Under the pieces are notes generated by a model. It was not told where the DNA came from. It ran no database searches and was given only the letters and a program-made list of their open reading frames with translations. 36,174 nucleotides of DNA from Flavobacteriales bacterium. Lineage in GTDB: Bacteria > Bacteroidota > Bacteroidia > NS11-12g > UBA955. Below, in pieces: positions 24,531 through 32,497 of this stretch (the first letter of the stretch is position 1; each line of letters opens with the position of its first letter). The position numbers and the translations under genes were made by a program. The stretch is from positions 1-36,174 of the forward strand of contig CANMCY010000023.1 of assembly GCA_947496375.1 (NCBI GenBank). The letters run 5' to 3'.

Positions 24531-26151
24531 ACCAGTTTCCTGACGACGGATGCCAGCCGGTTTGGTTTCGGTACAGCCAGCTTAAATCTATGTTTACATT
24601 GTGGTAGAGCATGTAGGTAATATCTACCTTAAAGGAACGAATGTTTGATAATTCTCCCTGCAACATGGTAATCCCGTCGTCTCCTACCCTCATATCATTG
24701 TCGCGGCGGGGATTGCTGCCAAAATTGGTTCCATTCAGCCAGGGATCGTTTCCTTGTTTGGCCATCATAGCCAGCGCGTGAATGCGCAGGTTTGGCAATA
24801 TTTTGGGCTGAAAGAAACCTTTAAAACTCCATTCCCTAAAATTACTGCCCAAGGGATGCGCCAATGGCTGATTATAATGGGTGTAGCTGTTCAACACATC
24901 GGAGTGTGAATAGGTATAAGGCCTGACCGTGTTGTATTCAGCCTGAAGCAGACCATTGCCTTTGGTTGTTCTTAGAATACGCATGAGACCCAGCTGCCAG
25001 CCGAATTTATTGCCCCACCAGCCACCCTGTTTCAATTTGTTCAGCTTAAACTCATCCAGCAAGCCCTGACCGTAAAATCTCCATCGATAAGGCAAACTAT
25101 AGGTAAAATCAAATGCCATCAGGGCATTATCGGCACTGCCGGCATTGGCTTCTGCCGAACGATAAAAAATGATGGGGTTCAGGTAATCGAGATCAAAACC
25201 TCCTTGCGGACGATTATGGATAATCATTTCAGAAAAGCCAAGTTCCAGCTTTTGAAAGGGATTGGCAAATGTTAAGCTGCCCCTATGCATGGCAACATAT
25301 TTTTTTGGCAACAGCGTGTTTCCTGAAAGCGGTGTAAAACCATTCAACTGACCGTATAAATTTTGGTATTTAAAGGGCCCCAGGGATGTATTTAAGCGAA
25401 TAAAACCATAGGGACCAGCATGGTTGCTTAAAATCAAACTGCGAATGCCCTGGCCGACAAAAAAGCGGTCGTGCCCGGCACTCATTACAATGTGATTTTT
25501 GGCCGTTACATCATTCAGCAATGCGGCAGAAATGTAGCCAACCGACTGCAGATAGTCTGACTGAGCAGCTGCTACACCGCCATTTTGTCCGGCACCTTTC
25601 CACCAGCCCAGTCCGGGAATCACCCCCAGCGAATCGCGGTAACGATTTACAAATTGCGGGAAATACGACTGGTTTTCAGTAACGCGGGAATAAAAAGCCA
25701 CTTTCCGCTGAATGTTGCCCCGAACCTCTACCCCTCTTCCATTTTGATTAAAAGTGCTTTCAAAGCCACTCCCTGCCTGTAAATTCAACACAGGATTAAC
25801 AATGAAAGTGGAATTCCCTTTTATGTTCACATCCTGCCAGCTATAAAACATCCCTTTGCGATGAAATAACCGGTTTCTGCCAACGGTTTGTATTTTCTTC
25901 AATCCAACAAATCGCGGTGAAGATTCCGGATTGTCCGTAACAAAATAGTTTTTAAAAGACACCCCCCTGCCTTGAGCAATACTATCGGAATTACCTTGCC
26001 ACACCCTCGGATTAAAACGCAGACTATTTCCGCCATCCTGCGTAATAATCAATTGCAATTCCTGCCAGCAACCCGGTTCATAGACAATATACTGGGCATT
26101 TGCCTGAAAACATGCACAAAGTAGCAGAGACAGGATAAACCTTGCTTGCAT
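24481..26151 (-). CDS. Outer-membrane beta-barrel protein, RemB/Wzi-like
   Basis: A 556-residue exported protein. A signal peptide (MQARFILSLLLCACFQANA) is cut near residue 19, and the rest is rich in alternating aromatic and polar strands typical of outer-membrane barrels, ending NLGLRWNFEPVQHLY. Segments such as FSEMIIHNRPQGGFDLDYLNPIIFYR and WWGNKFGWQLG recall the Bacteroidota RemB proteins (gliding-associated) and the related Wzi capsule-assembly barrel, though this is from memory of the families and not from a search. It could bind surface polysaccharide or support surface adhesin transport. No glycan genes adjoin it. ATG at 26151 follows a -7 box by 4 nt. Its 3' end overlaps recF convergently by 50 nt. 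Confidence 0.7.
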   Translation of the reverse strand: MQARFILSLLLCACFQANAQYIVYEPGCWQELQLIITQDGGNSLRFNPRVWQGNSDSIAQGRGVSFKNYFVTDNPESSPRFVGLKKIQTVGRNRLFHRKGMFYSWQDVNIKGNSTFIVNPVLNLQAGSGFESTFNQNGRGVEVRGNIQRKVAFYSRVTENQSYFPQFVNRYRDSLGVIPGLGWWKGAGQNGGVAAAQSDYLQSVGYISAALLNDVTAKNHIVMSAGHDRFFVGQGIRSLILSNHAGPYGFIRLNTSLGPFKYQNLYGQLNGFTPLSGNTLLPKKYVAMHRGSLTFANPFQKLELGFSEMIIHNRPQGGFDLDYLNPIIFYRSAEANAGSADNALMAFDFTYSLPYRWRFYGQGLLDEFKLNKLKQGGWWGNKFGWQLGLMRILRTTKGNGLLQAEYNTVRPYTYSHSDVLNSYTHYNQPLAHPLGSNFREWSFKGFFQPKILPNLRIHALAMMAKQGNDPWLNGTNFGSNPRRDNDMRVGDDGITMLQGELSNIRSFKVDITYMLYHNVNIDLSWLYRNQTGWHPSSGNWFNLGLRWNFEPVQHLY

Positions 26152-26155
26152 AATG

Positions 26156-26163
26156 CAAACATA
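26156..26163 (-). promoter_or_regulatory. -7 box of the RemB/Wzi-like gene, leaderless spacing
   Basis: TATGTTTG on the minus strand is followed by 4 nt (CATT) and then the ATG at 26151. No -33 TTTG is seen. Confidence 0.5.
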
Positions 26164-26188
26164 AGCACTGCCATTGGTTTATCGAGAA

Positions 26189-26641
26189 TTAGTACTTAGT
26201 TAAAATCCAGTATCCATCTTTTTTCGTGCCTGAAACGCCATTATAAATCATGGATTTTATTTTGAAATATGGTTTACAACAATCTTTTGCTTCTGGATTG
26301 AAAATAAGTTTTATGGTATCAATATCTGATTTGTTTAAGAGATAGAATGTATCTGACGGATAGCTTTTTCCATTTTTGTAATAAGGATATGTAGTAAACA
26401 TAGAATCATAGTACATGAGCCAGGCACGGCTCCATGTATTGCCACCCAATGTTTCTCCGGTTATCCAAACACTATCTGCCTCATATTTTGCCAAGGGACC
26501 GAAAAACAAATCGGCTCCTGTTTTGCTATCCACAATTTTAAAGCTGCCAGATTCGGCACATTCATAATCACATCGGTTGCACTGAAATTGCTGCAACAGC
26601 ATAGACATTGCCACCAAAACTGAAGCGAATATCCATTTCAT
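26189..26641 (-). CDS. Exported Cys-rich protein of unknown function
   Basis: I do not recognise this 150-residue protein. ATG at 26641 begins a signal-like segment (MKWIFASVLVAMSMLLQQFQ) followed at once by a Cys cluster, CNRCDYEC. A later CC pair at about 120 could form disulfides with it. Cys21 does not fit a lipobox (Gln at -1), so a cleaved secreted form or an anchored form are both possible. The body has Asp/Lys-rich loops and Tyr-rich strands (YYDSMFTTYPYYKNG). An ATG at 26731 would put 30 basic residues in front of the signal and is rejected. It is divergent from the M61 gene across 59 nt and ends 37 nt before the RemB/Wzi-like start, so the two minus-strand genes may be cotranscribed. 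Confidence 0.65.
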   Translation of the reverse strand: MKWIFASVLVAMSMLLQQFQCNRCDYECAESGSFKIVDSKTGADLFFGPLAKYEADSVWITGETLGGNTWSRAWLMYYDSMFTTYPYYKNGKSYPSDTFYLLNKSDIDTIKLIFNPEAKDCCKPYFKIKSMIYNGVSGTKKDGYWILTKY

Positions 26642-26700
26642 GGTTAAGCGGTATACAAATTGTCGATAAAGAACCCTTAAAAATACCCGTAATTTGTGGT

Positions 26701-28470
26701 ATGCGAATATACGCGAGTATTTTAATAGCATTATTCATACACATGAGCCACGCAAAGCAAATCAGCCCCATTCATTACACCCTCAGCATCCCTGAGCCCC
26801 ATACCCACTATGTGAAAGTAGAAATGGAAATATCATGTGCAAACAAAAAGGAAGTGACGGTTAGCATGCCGGTATGGACCCCGGGCAGCTATTTGGTTAG
26901 GGAATTCAGCAAGAGTGTGGAGCGTTTTGAAGCCACAGCTTCAGGCAAGCAACTGCCTGTTATCAAAACCAACAAAAACAACTGGAGCATATCCAAAGGT
27001 AAAGCGGAAAAGATTATCGTTACCTATTGGGTATATGCTTACGAATTCAGCGTACGCACTTCTTTTGTGGATGCAGAACAGGCGCTTATTAATCCCAGCA
27101 GTATTTGCATGATGGCGCAGGGAATGGAGAATGTGGCGGGAACAATTGGAATCAACCTGCCCGGCAACTACACCAAAATCAGCACTGCCTTGCCCAAAAA
27201 CACAGAAGGTTACTTTGTATTCCAGCATTATGACGAACTTGCAGATTCGCCCCTGCAGCTTGGCAATCATGAAGAATGGGATTTCGAAGTGCGCGGTGTT
27301 CCGCACAAAGTGGCGATGGTGGGCATTAACAATGCCGACAAAACCCGTTTTTTAAAAGATCTAAAAACCGTTTGCGAAACCATGACCGATATCGTAGGGG
27401 TGCATCCCTGCAAACAATACCTGTTTATCGTTCAGAATGTGGAAGCGGGTGGAGGCGGCCTGGAACACCTGAACAGCACGGTGGTGGTTATGAACCGTCT
27501 GAACTGGAAAGATGAAGGTAAATACAAATCTTTTCTGGGCCTGTGTGCACACGAATACTTCCACCTGTGGAATGTGAAACGCATACGCCCCATAGAACTT
27601 GGGCCTTTCAACTACCACGCTGAAAACTATACAGAACAGCTTTGGGTAGCAGAGGGAATTACATCATATTATGATGAACTGGCAATGCTCAGGGCGGGAT
27701 TTGTGAAACCCATGCAGTTTATTGCCACTCTGGAGGGTTACATAAACGATCTGGAAAACAGGCCCGGCAGCAAAATACAAACCCTGTCACAAAGCAGCCA
27801 CGATGCTTGGATCAAAGAGTATCGCCCAAATGAAAATAGCAAAAATACCAGCATCAGCTATTACGCAAAAGGACTGGTTGTAGCAGCCCTCCTGGATGCA
27901 AAAATCAGCGCTGCCACAAACGGAAAGAAGAATCTGGATGATTTGATGAAAATGCTTTGGACACGCTACTACATTGATAAAAAACGTGGTTTCACCTCAA
28001 CAGAATTTGAAGCTGCCGCCACTGAAGTTGCAGAAACGGAATTAAAACCATTCTTTGATAAGCATGTGCGTTCTTTGGACATTCCGGATTACCAAAATAT
28101 TTTGGGCGACGCAGGACTAACCATCAATGTAAAAACCGAAAAGCGACAGTCAAGCGGTATGACTACGGCTTCAGAAAATGGTAAAACGATTGTAAAGTAT
28201 GTGGAAAGCGGCTTGCCGGCATGGATTTCGGGGGTAAATGTTAATGACGAACTCATTGCCATCAATGGTTTCCGAGTTAACAACGATGCCGATGATTTGT
28301 TAAAAAAATTATCATACCCGGCTTTATCAAAACTGATGGTCTGCCGGGGTGGTATTCTGAAAGAACTCAATTTTACCTATGCTCCCGCCGGCAGATTTTC
28401 ACTGTCACTGGGATTTGAAAAAGAAAAAATTACGCCATCTCTTGAAAAATGGCTGGGTAAAATCAACTGA
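26701..28470 (+). CDS. M61-family aminopeptidase with PDZ domain
   Basis: A 589-residue exported zinc peptidase. ATG at 26701 gives a signal peptide (MRIYASILIALFIHMSHA); the earlier in-frame start lies inside the divergent gene. The N-terminal beta domain (VSMPVWTPGSYLVREF at about 55-69) is typical of M61 enzymes. GGGGLEHLNS at 250-259 is the substrate-binding loop. The metal site is HEYFH (His284, Glu285, His288) with Glu318 in VAEGIT as third ligand. A PDZ domain closes the protein (about 490-570, GLPAWISGVNVNDELIAING). The closest characterised relatives are glycyl aminopeptidases with broad preference for Gly or Ala; the substrate here is unknown. The Ldh-family gene starts 2 nt after the stop, so the two are in one operon. 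Confidence 0.93.
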   Translation: MRIYASILIALFIHMSHAKQISPIHYTLSIPEPHTHYVKVEMEISCANKKEVTVSMPVWTPGSYLVREFSKSVERFEATASGKQLPVIKTNKNNWSISKGKAEKIIVTYWVYAYEFSVRTSFVDAEQALINPSSICMMAQGMENVAGTIGINLPGNYTKISTALPKNTEGYFVFQHYDELADSPLQLGNHEEWDFEVRGVPHKVAMVGINNADKTRFLKDLKTVCETMTDIVGVHPCKQYLFIVQNVEAGGGGLEHLNSTVVVMNRLNWKDEGKYKSFLGLCAHEYFHLWNVKRIRPIELGPFNYHAENYTEQLWVAEGITSYYDELAMLRAGFVKPMQFIATLEGYINDLENRPGSKIQTLSQSSHDAWIKEYRPNENSKNTSISYYAKGLVVAALLDAKISAATNGKKNLDDLMKMLWTRYYIDKKRGFTSTEFEAAATEVAETELKPFFDKHVRSLDIPDYQNILGDAGLTINVKTEKRQSSGMTTASENGKTIVKYVESGLPAWISGVNVNDELIAINGFRVNNDADDLLKKLSYPALSKLMVCRGGILKELNFTYAPAGRFSLSLGFEKEKITPSLEKWLGKIN

Positions 28471-28472
28471 TT

Positions 28473-29558
28473 ATGGCAACCGTATTAATTCAGCGCGAAA
28501 AACTTCAATCCTGGGTTGAGCAGGTTTTCATTCACCATGGATTTTCTGTTGAAAATGCCCTGCTCTCTGCGGATGTTCTCATGGCAGCTGATTTGCGCGG
28601 TATCGATTCTCATGGTGTGGCACGCTTATCCGGCTACCTCAGACTGATTGAGAGAAAACGCATCAATCCAGAGCCACTAATGAAAATAGTTCACGAAACC
28701 CCCTCTACTGCAACCTTAGATGCAGACGAGGGAATTGGATTAGTTTCAGCACCGGCAGCCATGGATATTGCGATTGAAAAAGCCAAAAATGTTGGCAGCG
28801 GCTGGGTTGCGATTCAGAACAGCAATCATTTTGGCATTGCAGCATACCATGCAATGAAAGCCCTACCCCATGACATGATTGGTTTTGCAGTAACCAATGC
28901 AAGTCCGCTGGTTACACCGGTGCTGGGCGCTGAACGCATGCTGGGCACCAACCCTATATGCATAGCGGTTCCTGCTTTGAATGAACCACCGTTTGTACTG
29001 GATATGGCCACCTCTGCAGCCAGCAATGGCAAATTGGAAATTGCAGAACGCGCCGGAAACTCCATCCCATCAGGCTGGCTGACCACAAAGGACGGTTCCG
29101 ATAGCATCAGCCCCTCTGAACTGAGAAATGGAGGCATGCTGCTAACACTGGGAAGTGATATGGACCATGGAAGTTATAAAGGTTTTGGCCTTGCCGCGGC
29201 CGTGGATATCCTCAGTGGTGTTCTCAGTGGTGCCAATTACGGACCTTGGGTTCCACCGTTTGTGTCTTTTCTCGATCCATTGGACAACCTTCCGGGTAAA
29301 GGCATAGGACATTTTGTAGGTGCCTGGAGAATTGACGGTTTTAGGCCTGCGGAAGAATTCAAAAAACACATGGATCAATGGATTCAGCGATTTAAAGCAA
29401 CAAAACCATTGCAATCCGATAATCCCGTTCAGATTCCGGGTGATAAAGAACGTAACAGTCAAACGGAAAGAGTCCACCGTGGAATACCGCTGGTGGAAAA
29501 CGTTTGGAATGACCTCCAAAACATTTCGGCGCAAACGGGTATTGTATTAGCATCTTAA
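28473..29558 (+). CDS. Ldh-family NAD(P)-dependent oxidoreductase (malate/L-lactate dehydrogenase type 2)
   Basis: A 361-residue enzyme of the Ldh_2 family, which oxidises 2-hydroxyacids with NAD(P) and is unrelated to the classic Rossmann malate and lactate dehydrogenases. Family marks are RGIDSHGVARLSGYL at about 42-56 with the catalytic-type His47, the SNHFGIAAYH string (His119), MLGTNPICIAVP, and HGSYKGFGLAAAVDILSGVLSG. Members act on malate, L-lactate, sulfolactate, ureidoglycolate or imino acids, and the substrate cannot be picked from these motifs. The location is cytoplasmic. It begins 2 nt after the M61 peptidase stop and ends 3 nt before a 63-residue membrane protein gene, so all three are one transcript, although a shared purpose is not evident. 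Confidence 0.92.
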   Translation: MATVLIQREKLQSWVEQVFIHHGFSVENALLSADVLMAADLRGIDSHGVARLSGYLRLIERKRINPEPLMKIVHETPSTATLDADEGIGLVSAPAAMDIAIEKAKNVGSGWVAIQNSNHFGIAAYHAMKALPHDMIGFAVTNASPLVTPVLGAERMLGTNPICIAVPALNEPPFVLDMATSAASNGKLEIAERAGNSIPSGWLTTKDGSDSISPSELRNGGMLLTLGSDMDHGSYKGFGLAAAVDILSGVLSGANYGPWVPPFVSFLDPLDNLPGKGIGHFVGAWRIDGFRPAEEFKKHMDQWIQRFKATKPLQSDNPVQIPGDKERNSQTERVHRGIPLVENVWNDLQNISAQTGIVLAS

Positions 29559-29561
29559 TCC

Positions 29562-29753
29562 ATGCAAAAAAAATCGCACAAGATTATTGCCCTGATAGCA
29601 TTCATTGCCATCATTCTGGGCACCGGTTATGTCATTTACCAATACAAACTAAAAGGCCGTAAATCTCTGCGCAAAGGCGGTTACCGCACCGATTACAATC
29701 CCCGTTATGTTGATTCGATGGTAAGGGCAAAACAGAAGCAAAAACGAGATTAA
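29562..29753 (+). CDS. 63-residue single-pass membrane protein
   Basis: A very small protein with a basic start (MQKKSHK), one hydrophobic helix at about 8-27 (IIALIAFIAIILGTGYVIYQ) and a strongly basic tail (YKLKGRKSLRKGGYRTDYNP ... KQKQKRD). By the positive-inside rule both ends are basic, but the C-terminal tail is more so. I do not recognise a family. It starts 3 nt after the Ldh-family gene stop, a spacing that supports it as a real translated gene and not a chance ORF. It is likely an inner-membrane accessory peptide of unknown role. Confidence 0.6.
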   Translation: MQKKSHKIIALIAFIAIILGTGYVIYQYKLKGRKSLRKGGYRTDYNPRYVDSMVRAKQKQKRD

Positions 29754-29801
29754 TTCGATTGCAAAGTTGTTTAAATCATCATTTAGACATTTATTGCGGG
29801 C

Positions 29802-30509
29802 ATGCACTATGCCATTTCACCGGGTAGCCATGAGTGGTGGGCAGGAATTGTTTTTTCACTCGCTTTCATCATGCTGCCAATTTATTGGGTCAAAGACAAA
29901 TCAGATCAGGTAAAAACCGGAACAGGGAAAGCCATAGGTGCTGCCATTTTGATGGTCATTATCATACAACATGGCTACCTTTTGAGCACCGGAAAATGGC
30001 AATTACATAGCGCCTTACCATTGCATTTATGCTCTATCAGCGTCATTATTGCAGGACTCATACATTTCAAACCCGGGCAAAATTTATTTGAATTACTGGT
30101 ATACTGGGGTCTACCCGGGGCCTTTCATTCGCTCATTACGCCGGAATTGACCCATGGTTTTTCTCCGTTTTTATACGCCGAGTATTACATTGCACATGCC
30201 GGCATTTTTGCCATGGCTATTTTCTCGTTGGTTGTTTACGGAATGAAACTCAGAAAAAACAGCTGGTTAAAGGTCTGGCTGTTTACCCAGCCGGTACTGG
30301 CTTTCGTAGAGATTGCCAATTATCTGACCGGAGGGAATTATATGTATCTTAGCGAAAGGCCCATTGCAGACAACCCGTTTATTATGGGTGAATGGCCCTG
30401 GTACATCATAGGATTAGAGTTTGCAGGGCTATTGCATTTTGCCATTGTTTACGGAATATTCTTACTGTTCAAAAAAGTAACAATTAATCCGTCAGCATCT
30501 GCTGAATAA
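29802..30509 (+). CDS. YwaF-type (TIGR02206) integral membrane protein
   Basis: A 235-residue polytopic protein with about six or seven hydrophobic helices (for example 14-31, 44-61, 95-112, 128-147, 204-225). Conserved polar marks inside or beside helices are the HSALPLHLCSISVI segment, YWGLPGAFHSLITPEL, and a YYIAHAGIFA turn, which match the YwaF/TIGR02206 family of Bacillus and Bacteroidota. Its function is unknown. ATG at 29802 lies 48 nt after the small membrane protein gene; no clean promoter box is found in between, so readthrough is possible. Its last 26 nt overlap the end of the convergent kmo gene. Confidence 0.85.
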   Translation: MHYAISPGSHEWWAGIVFSLAFIMLPIYWVKDKSDQVKTGTGKAIGAAILMVIIIQHGYLLSTGKWQLHSALPLHLCSISVIIAGLIHFKPGQNLFELLVYWGLPGAFHSLITPELTHGFSPFLYAEYYIAHAGIFAMAIFSLVVYGMKLRKNSWLKVWLFTQPVLAFVEIANYLTGGNYMYLSERPIADNPFIMGEWPWYIIGLEFAGLLHFAIVYGIFLLFKKVTINPSASAE

Positions 30510-31818
30510 GGGGTTCCATGAACGATCTGTCTGCCAGCTTTTCTTCCAGCTTCCCATCGATAATATAATTCAGCAAGCGGTCATTTTTAGCCCCCATTTC
30601 CAAAGCATATCGGTAGGGTGTGGTATGGAAAGTAGTCAGTTCATATTGACTTTTGAATAAATCAGGGTATAATTCTGTAAGATCGTGCTCTACGTGTTTT
30701 CGATGCCGGAATGCTGCTGTACCTACCAGATCACGCATTTCCACAAAATTCTGTATGGCGAGATTCGCAATCGCATCGGCATTGGGTTTGCGTGACTTTT
30801 GGTAATGATCAAGTGCTGTGGGCCAGTTGCCGTTATGCTCAGCGATCAATTCATCCAGTACAATACAATCCTCGAAGCAGCAATTCATGCCCTGACCATA
30901 AAACGGAATAATGGCATGCGCAGAATCACCCAGCAAAGCCGCCTTATGTTTCACCCAGGGATAGCATCTCATGGTGGCCAGGTTTCCTGTAGGATTTCCA
31001 AAAAAATCATCAATCAGTCCGGGCATCATATCAATGGTATCGCCAAATTCTTTTTTAAAGAAAGTCAACACTGATTCGGGGGTACTGAGTGAAGCAAAAC
31101 TATTTTCTCCCTCCCAGGGCATAAACAACGTGCATGTGAAATTACCACCCGGATTAGGCAGTGCAATCATCATAAAACTGCTTCTGGGCCAAATATGAAG
31201 TGAGTTTTTTTGAATTCGGAAGTCCCCGTTTGCGCCGGGTGTAATCTCAAGTTCTTTATAGCCGTGGGCCTCATAGGTTTGTGAGTAGTTAAACCGGCTT
31301 GTCATGAACGAATCGCGAACAGCACTAAATGCACCATCGGTACCGATTACAATATCGGCCTTATCTTCAACCGCATTGCCGTTTGCATCAGTATAGCGGG
31401 TAATGCCTGTTTCAGGATCACAAAACGTGCATTTGTGATCAAAGTACATATGAATATTTGGGAAAGCATCCGCCAGCTGAAGTAGTCGAATATTAAGTGC
31501 CCCACGGGAGATTGAATAAATGGCTTGTCCGTCTTTGCCATAGGGCTGGTATGCCAGATTGCCTTCACGGTCATGCATCATTCTGCCGGTCATAGGTATC
31601 GCAATGTCCAGTATATCCTTATCAATACCGGCTTTCTCCAACCCCCGGATACCGCGAGTAGACAGTGCGAGGTTAATACTTCTGCCACCCAGGTAATTCC
31701 CCTGACGCATATCAGGTCTGCGTTCGAATACGTGAACCTCGTAACCCCTGCGGGCAAGAAAAACAGACAGTAAGCCGCCCGACAAGCCGCCCCCAACCAG
31801 TGTAACCTTTTCAGCCAT
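30484..31818 (-). CDS. kmo: Kynurenine 3-monooxygenase
   Basis: A 444-residue flavin monooxygenase that hydroxylates L-kynurenine to 3-hydroxykynurenine with NADPH and O2, a step of tryptophan breakdown to quinolinate and NAD. The FAD fold starts VTLVGGGLSGGLLSVFLARRG at 5-25 with the acidic ERR end of strand 2. Kmo-specific strings follow: GGRSINLALSTRG, ISRGALNIRLL, and the second FAD motif GDSAHAIIPFYGQGMNCCFEDC. Length agrees with bacterial Kmo. No other kynurenine-pathway genes (kynureninase, 3-HAO or TDO) are in the window. ATG at 31818 follows a -7 box by 4 nt. It overlaps the convergent YwaF-type gene by 26 nt and is divergent from the deacetylase gene. Confidence 0.95.
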   Translation of the reverse strand: MAEKVTLVGGGLSGGLLSVFLARRGYEVHVFERRPDMRQGNYLGGRSINLALSTRGIRGLEKAGIDKDILDIAIPMTGRMMHDREGNLAYQPYGKDGQAIYSISRGALNIRLLQLADAFPNIHMYFDHKCTFCDPETGITRYTDANGNAVEDKADIVIGTDGAFSAVRDSFMTSRFNYSQTYEAHGYKELEITPGANGDFRIQKNSLHIWPRSSFMMIALPNPGGNFTCTLFMPWEGENSFASLSTPESVLTFFKKEFGDTIDMMPGLIDDFFGNPTGNLATMRCYPWVKHKAALLGDSAHAIIPFYGQGMNCCFEDCIVLDELIAEHNGNWPTALDHYQKSRKPNADAIANLAIQNFVEMRDLVGTAAFRHRKHVEHDLTELYPDLFKSQYELTTFHTTPYRYALEMGAKNDRLLNYIIDGKLEEKLADRSFMEPLIQQMLTD

Positions 31819-31822
31819 ACCG

Positions 31823-31830
31823 CAAAATTA
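31823..31830 (-). promoter_or_regulatory. -7 box of kmo, leaderless spacing
   Basis: TAATTTTG on the minus strand is followed by CGGT and the kmo ATG. The 4-nt gap and the TTTGCGGTATG string match recF. No -33 element was found. The divergent deacetylase promoter lies just beyond it. Confidence 0.55.
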
Positions 31831-31842
31831 AGCATAAGTACA

Positions 31843-31874
31843 TTTGGATTATTTCTAAAAAAGACTTCATTTTG
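31843..31874 (+). promoter_or_regulatory. Promoter of the deacetylase-GT2 operon
   Basis: TTTG (31843-31846) is followed after exactly 20 nt by TCATTTTG (31867-31874), one mismatch from TAnnTTTG. It leaves 8 nt to the ATG at 31883. Confidence 0.6.
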
Positions 31875-31882
31875 TCCTGCCA

Positions 31883-32497
31883 ATGCACATTTTCCAAATT
31901 CCGGCCCTGCTACCTAAATTATTTCCTCACTGGATATGGCGAGGCAGCAAGGACCACAAAACGATATTTCTTACGTTTGATGATGGTCCCCATCCGGAAA
32001 TTACGCCTTGGGTACTTAAGACATTGGAATCTTATGAAGCAAAAGCCACTTTTTTTTGTGTAGGAGAAAACGCCCAAAAGTACCCACACATTATACAATT
32101 AATCAAGGATCAGGGACATGAAATCGGCAACCACACCCATAATCACCTGAAAGGTTGGCAGTATTCTAAGCAACAATATATCGATAACATTATCAAGGCC
32201 ACTGAGTGGCTACCTGGCAATCTTTTTCGTCCACCCTATGGCAGAATTCGTTTTTCACAGGCAAATAGATTGCGTAAAATGGGTTTTAAGATTGTGATGT
32301 GGAGTTTGCTCAGTTGTGATTACGATCCAAAACTAAACCGGGAGTATTCCCTCAAGAAAATGATAAAACATTCCAAGAATGGCAGTATTGTGGTTTTTCA
32401 TGACAGTGAAAAAGCATTTGAGAATTTAAAATTCCTCTTGCCGCGCTATCTGGAATTTCTCACCCAAAATGGTTTTGAGCTAAAACACCTGGGATGA
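31883..32497 (+). CDS. Polysaccharide deacetylase (NodB/CE4 type) without signal peptide
   Basis: A 204-residue single-domain CE4 deacetylase that removes N-acetyl groups from GlcNAc-type sugars. Motif 1 is TFDDGPHPE with Asp33 and Asp34. Motif 2 is NHTHNH, giving the metal ligands His84 and His88. Motif 3 is RPPYG at 116-120. Motif 5 is near VFHDSEK with His173. No signal peptide or N-terminal helix is evident (MHIFQIPALLPKLFPHWIW), which is unusual for enzymes acting on wall polymers and points to a cytoplasmic, perhaps lipid-linked, substrate. It overlaps the GT2 gene by 4 nt (ATGA), so the two are translationally coupled. The substrate is not determined. Confidence 0.93.
   Translation: MHIFQIPALLPKLFPHWIWRGSKDHKTIFLTFDDGPHPEITPWVLKTLESYEAKATFFCVGENAQKYPHIIQLIKDQGHEIGNHTHNHLKGWQYSKQQYIDNIIKATEWLPGNLFRPPYGRIRFSQANRLRKMGFKIVMWSLLSCDYDPKLNREYSLKKMIKHSKNGSIVVFHDSEKAFENLKFLLPRYLEFLTQNGFELKHLG

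Noticed and set aside
26642-26700. Divergent promoter boxes between the Cys-rich gene and the M61 gene
   Set aside because: The best matches (TAATTTG on plus, ACAATTTG on minus) miss either a base of spacing or the TA, so I do not annotate them.
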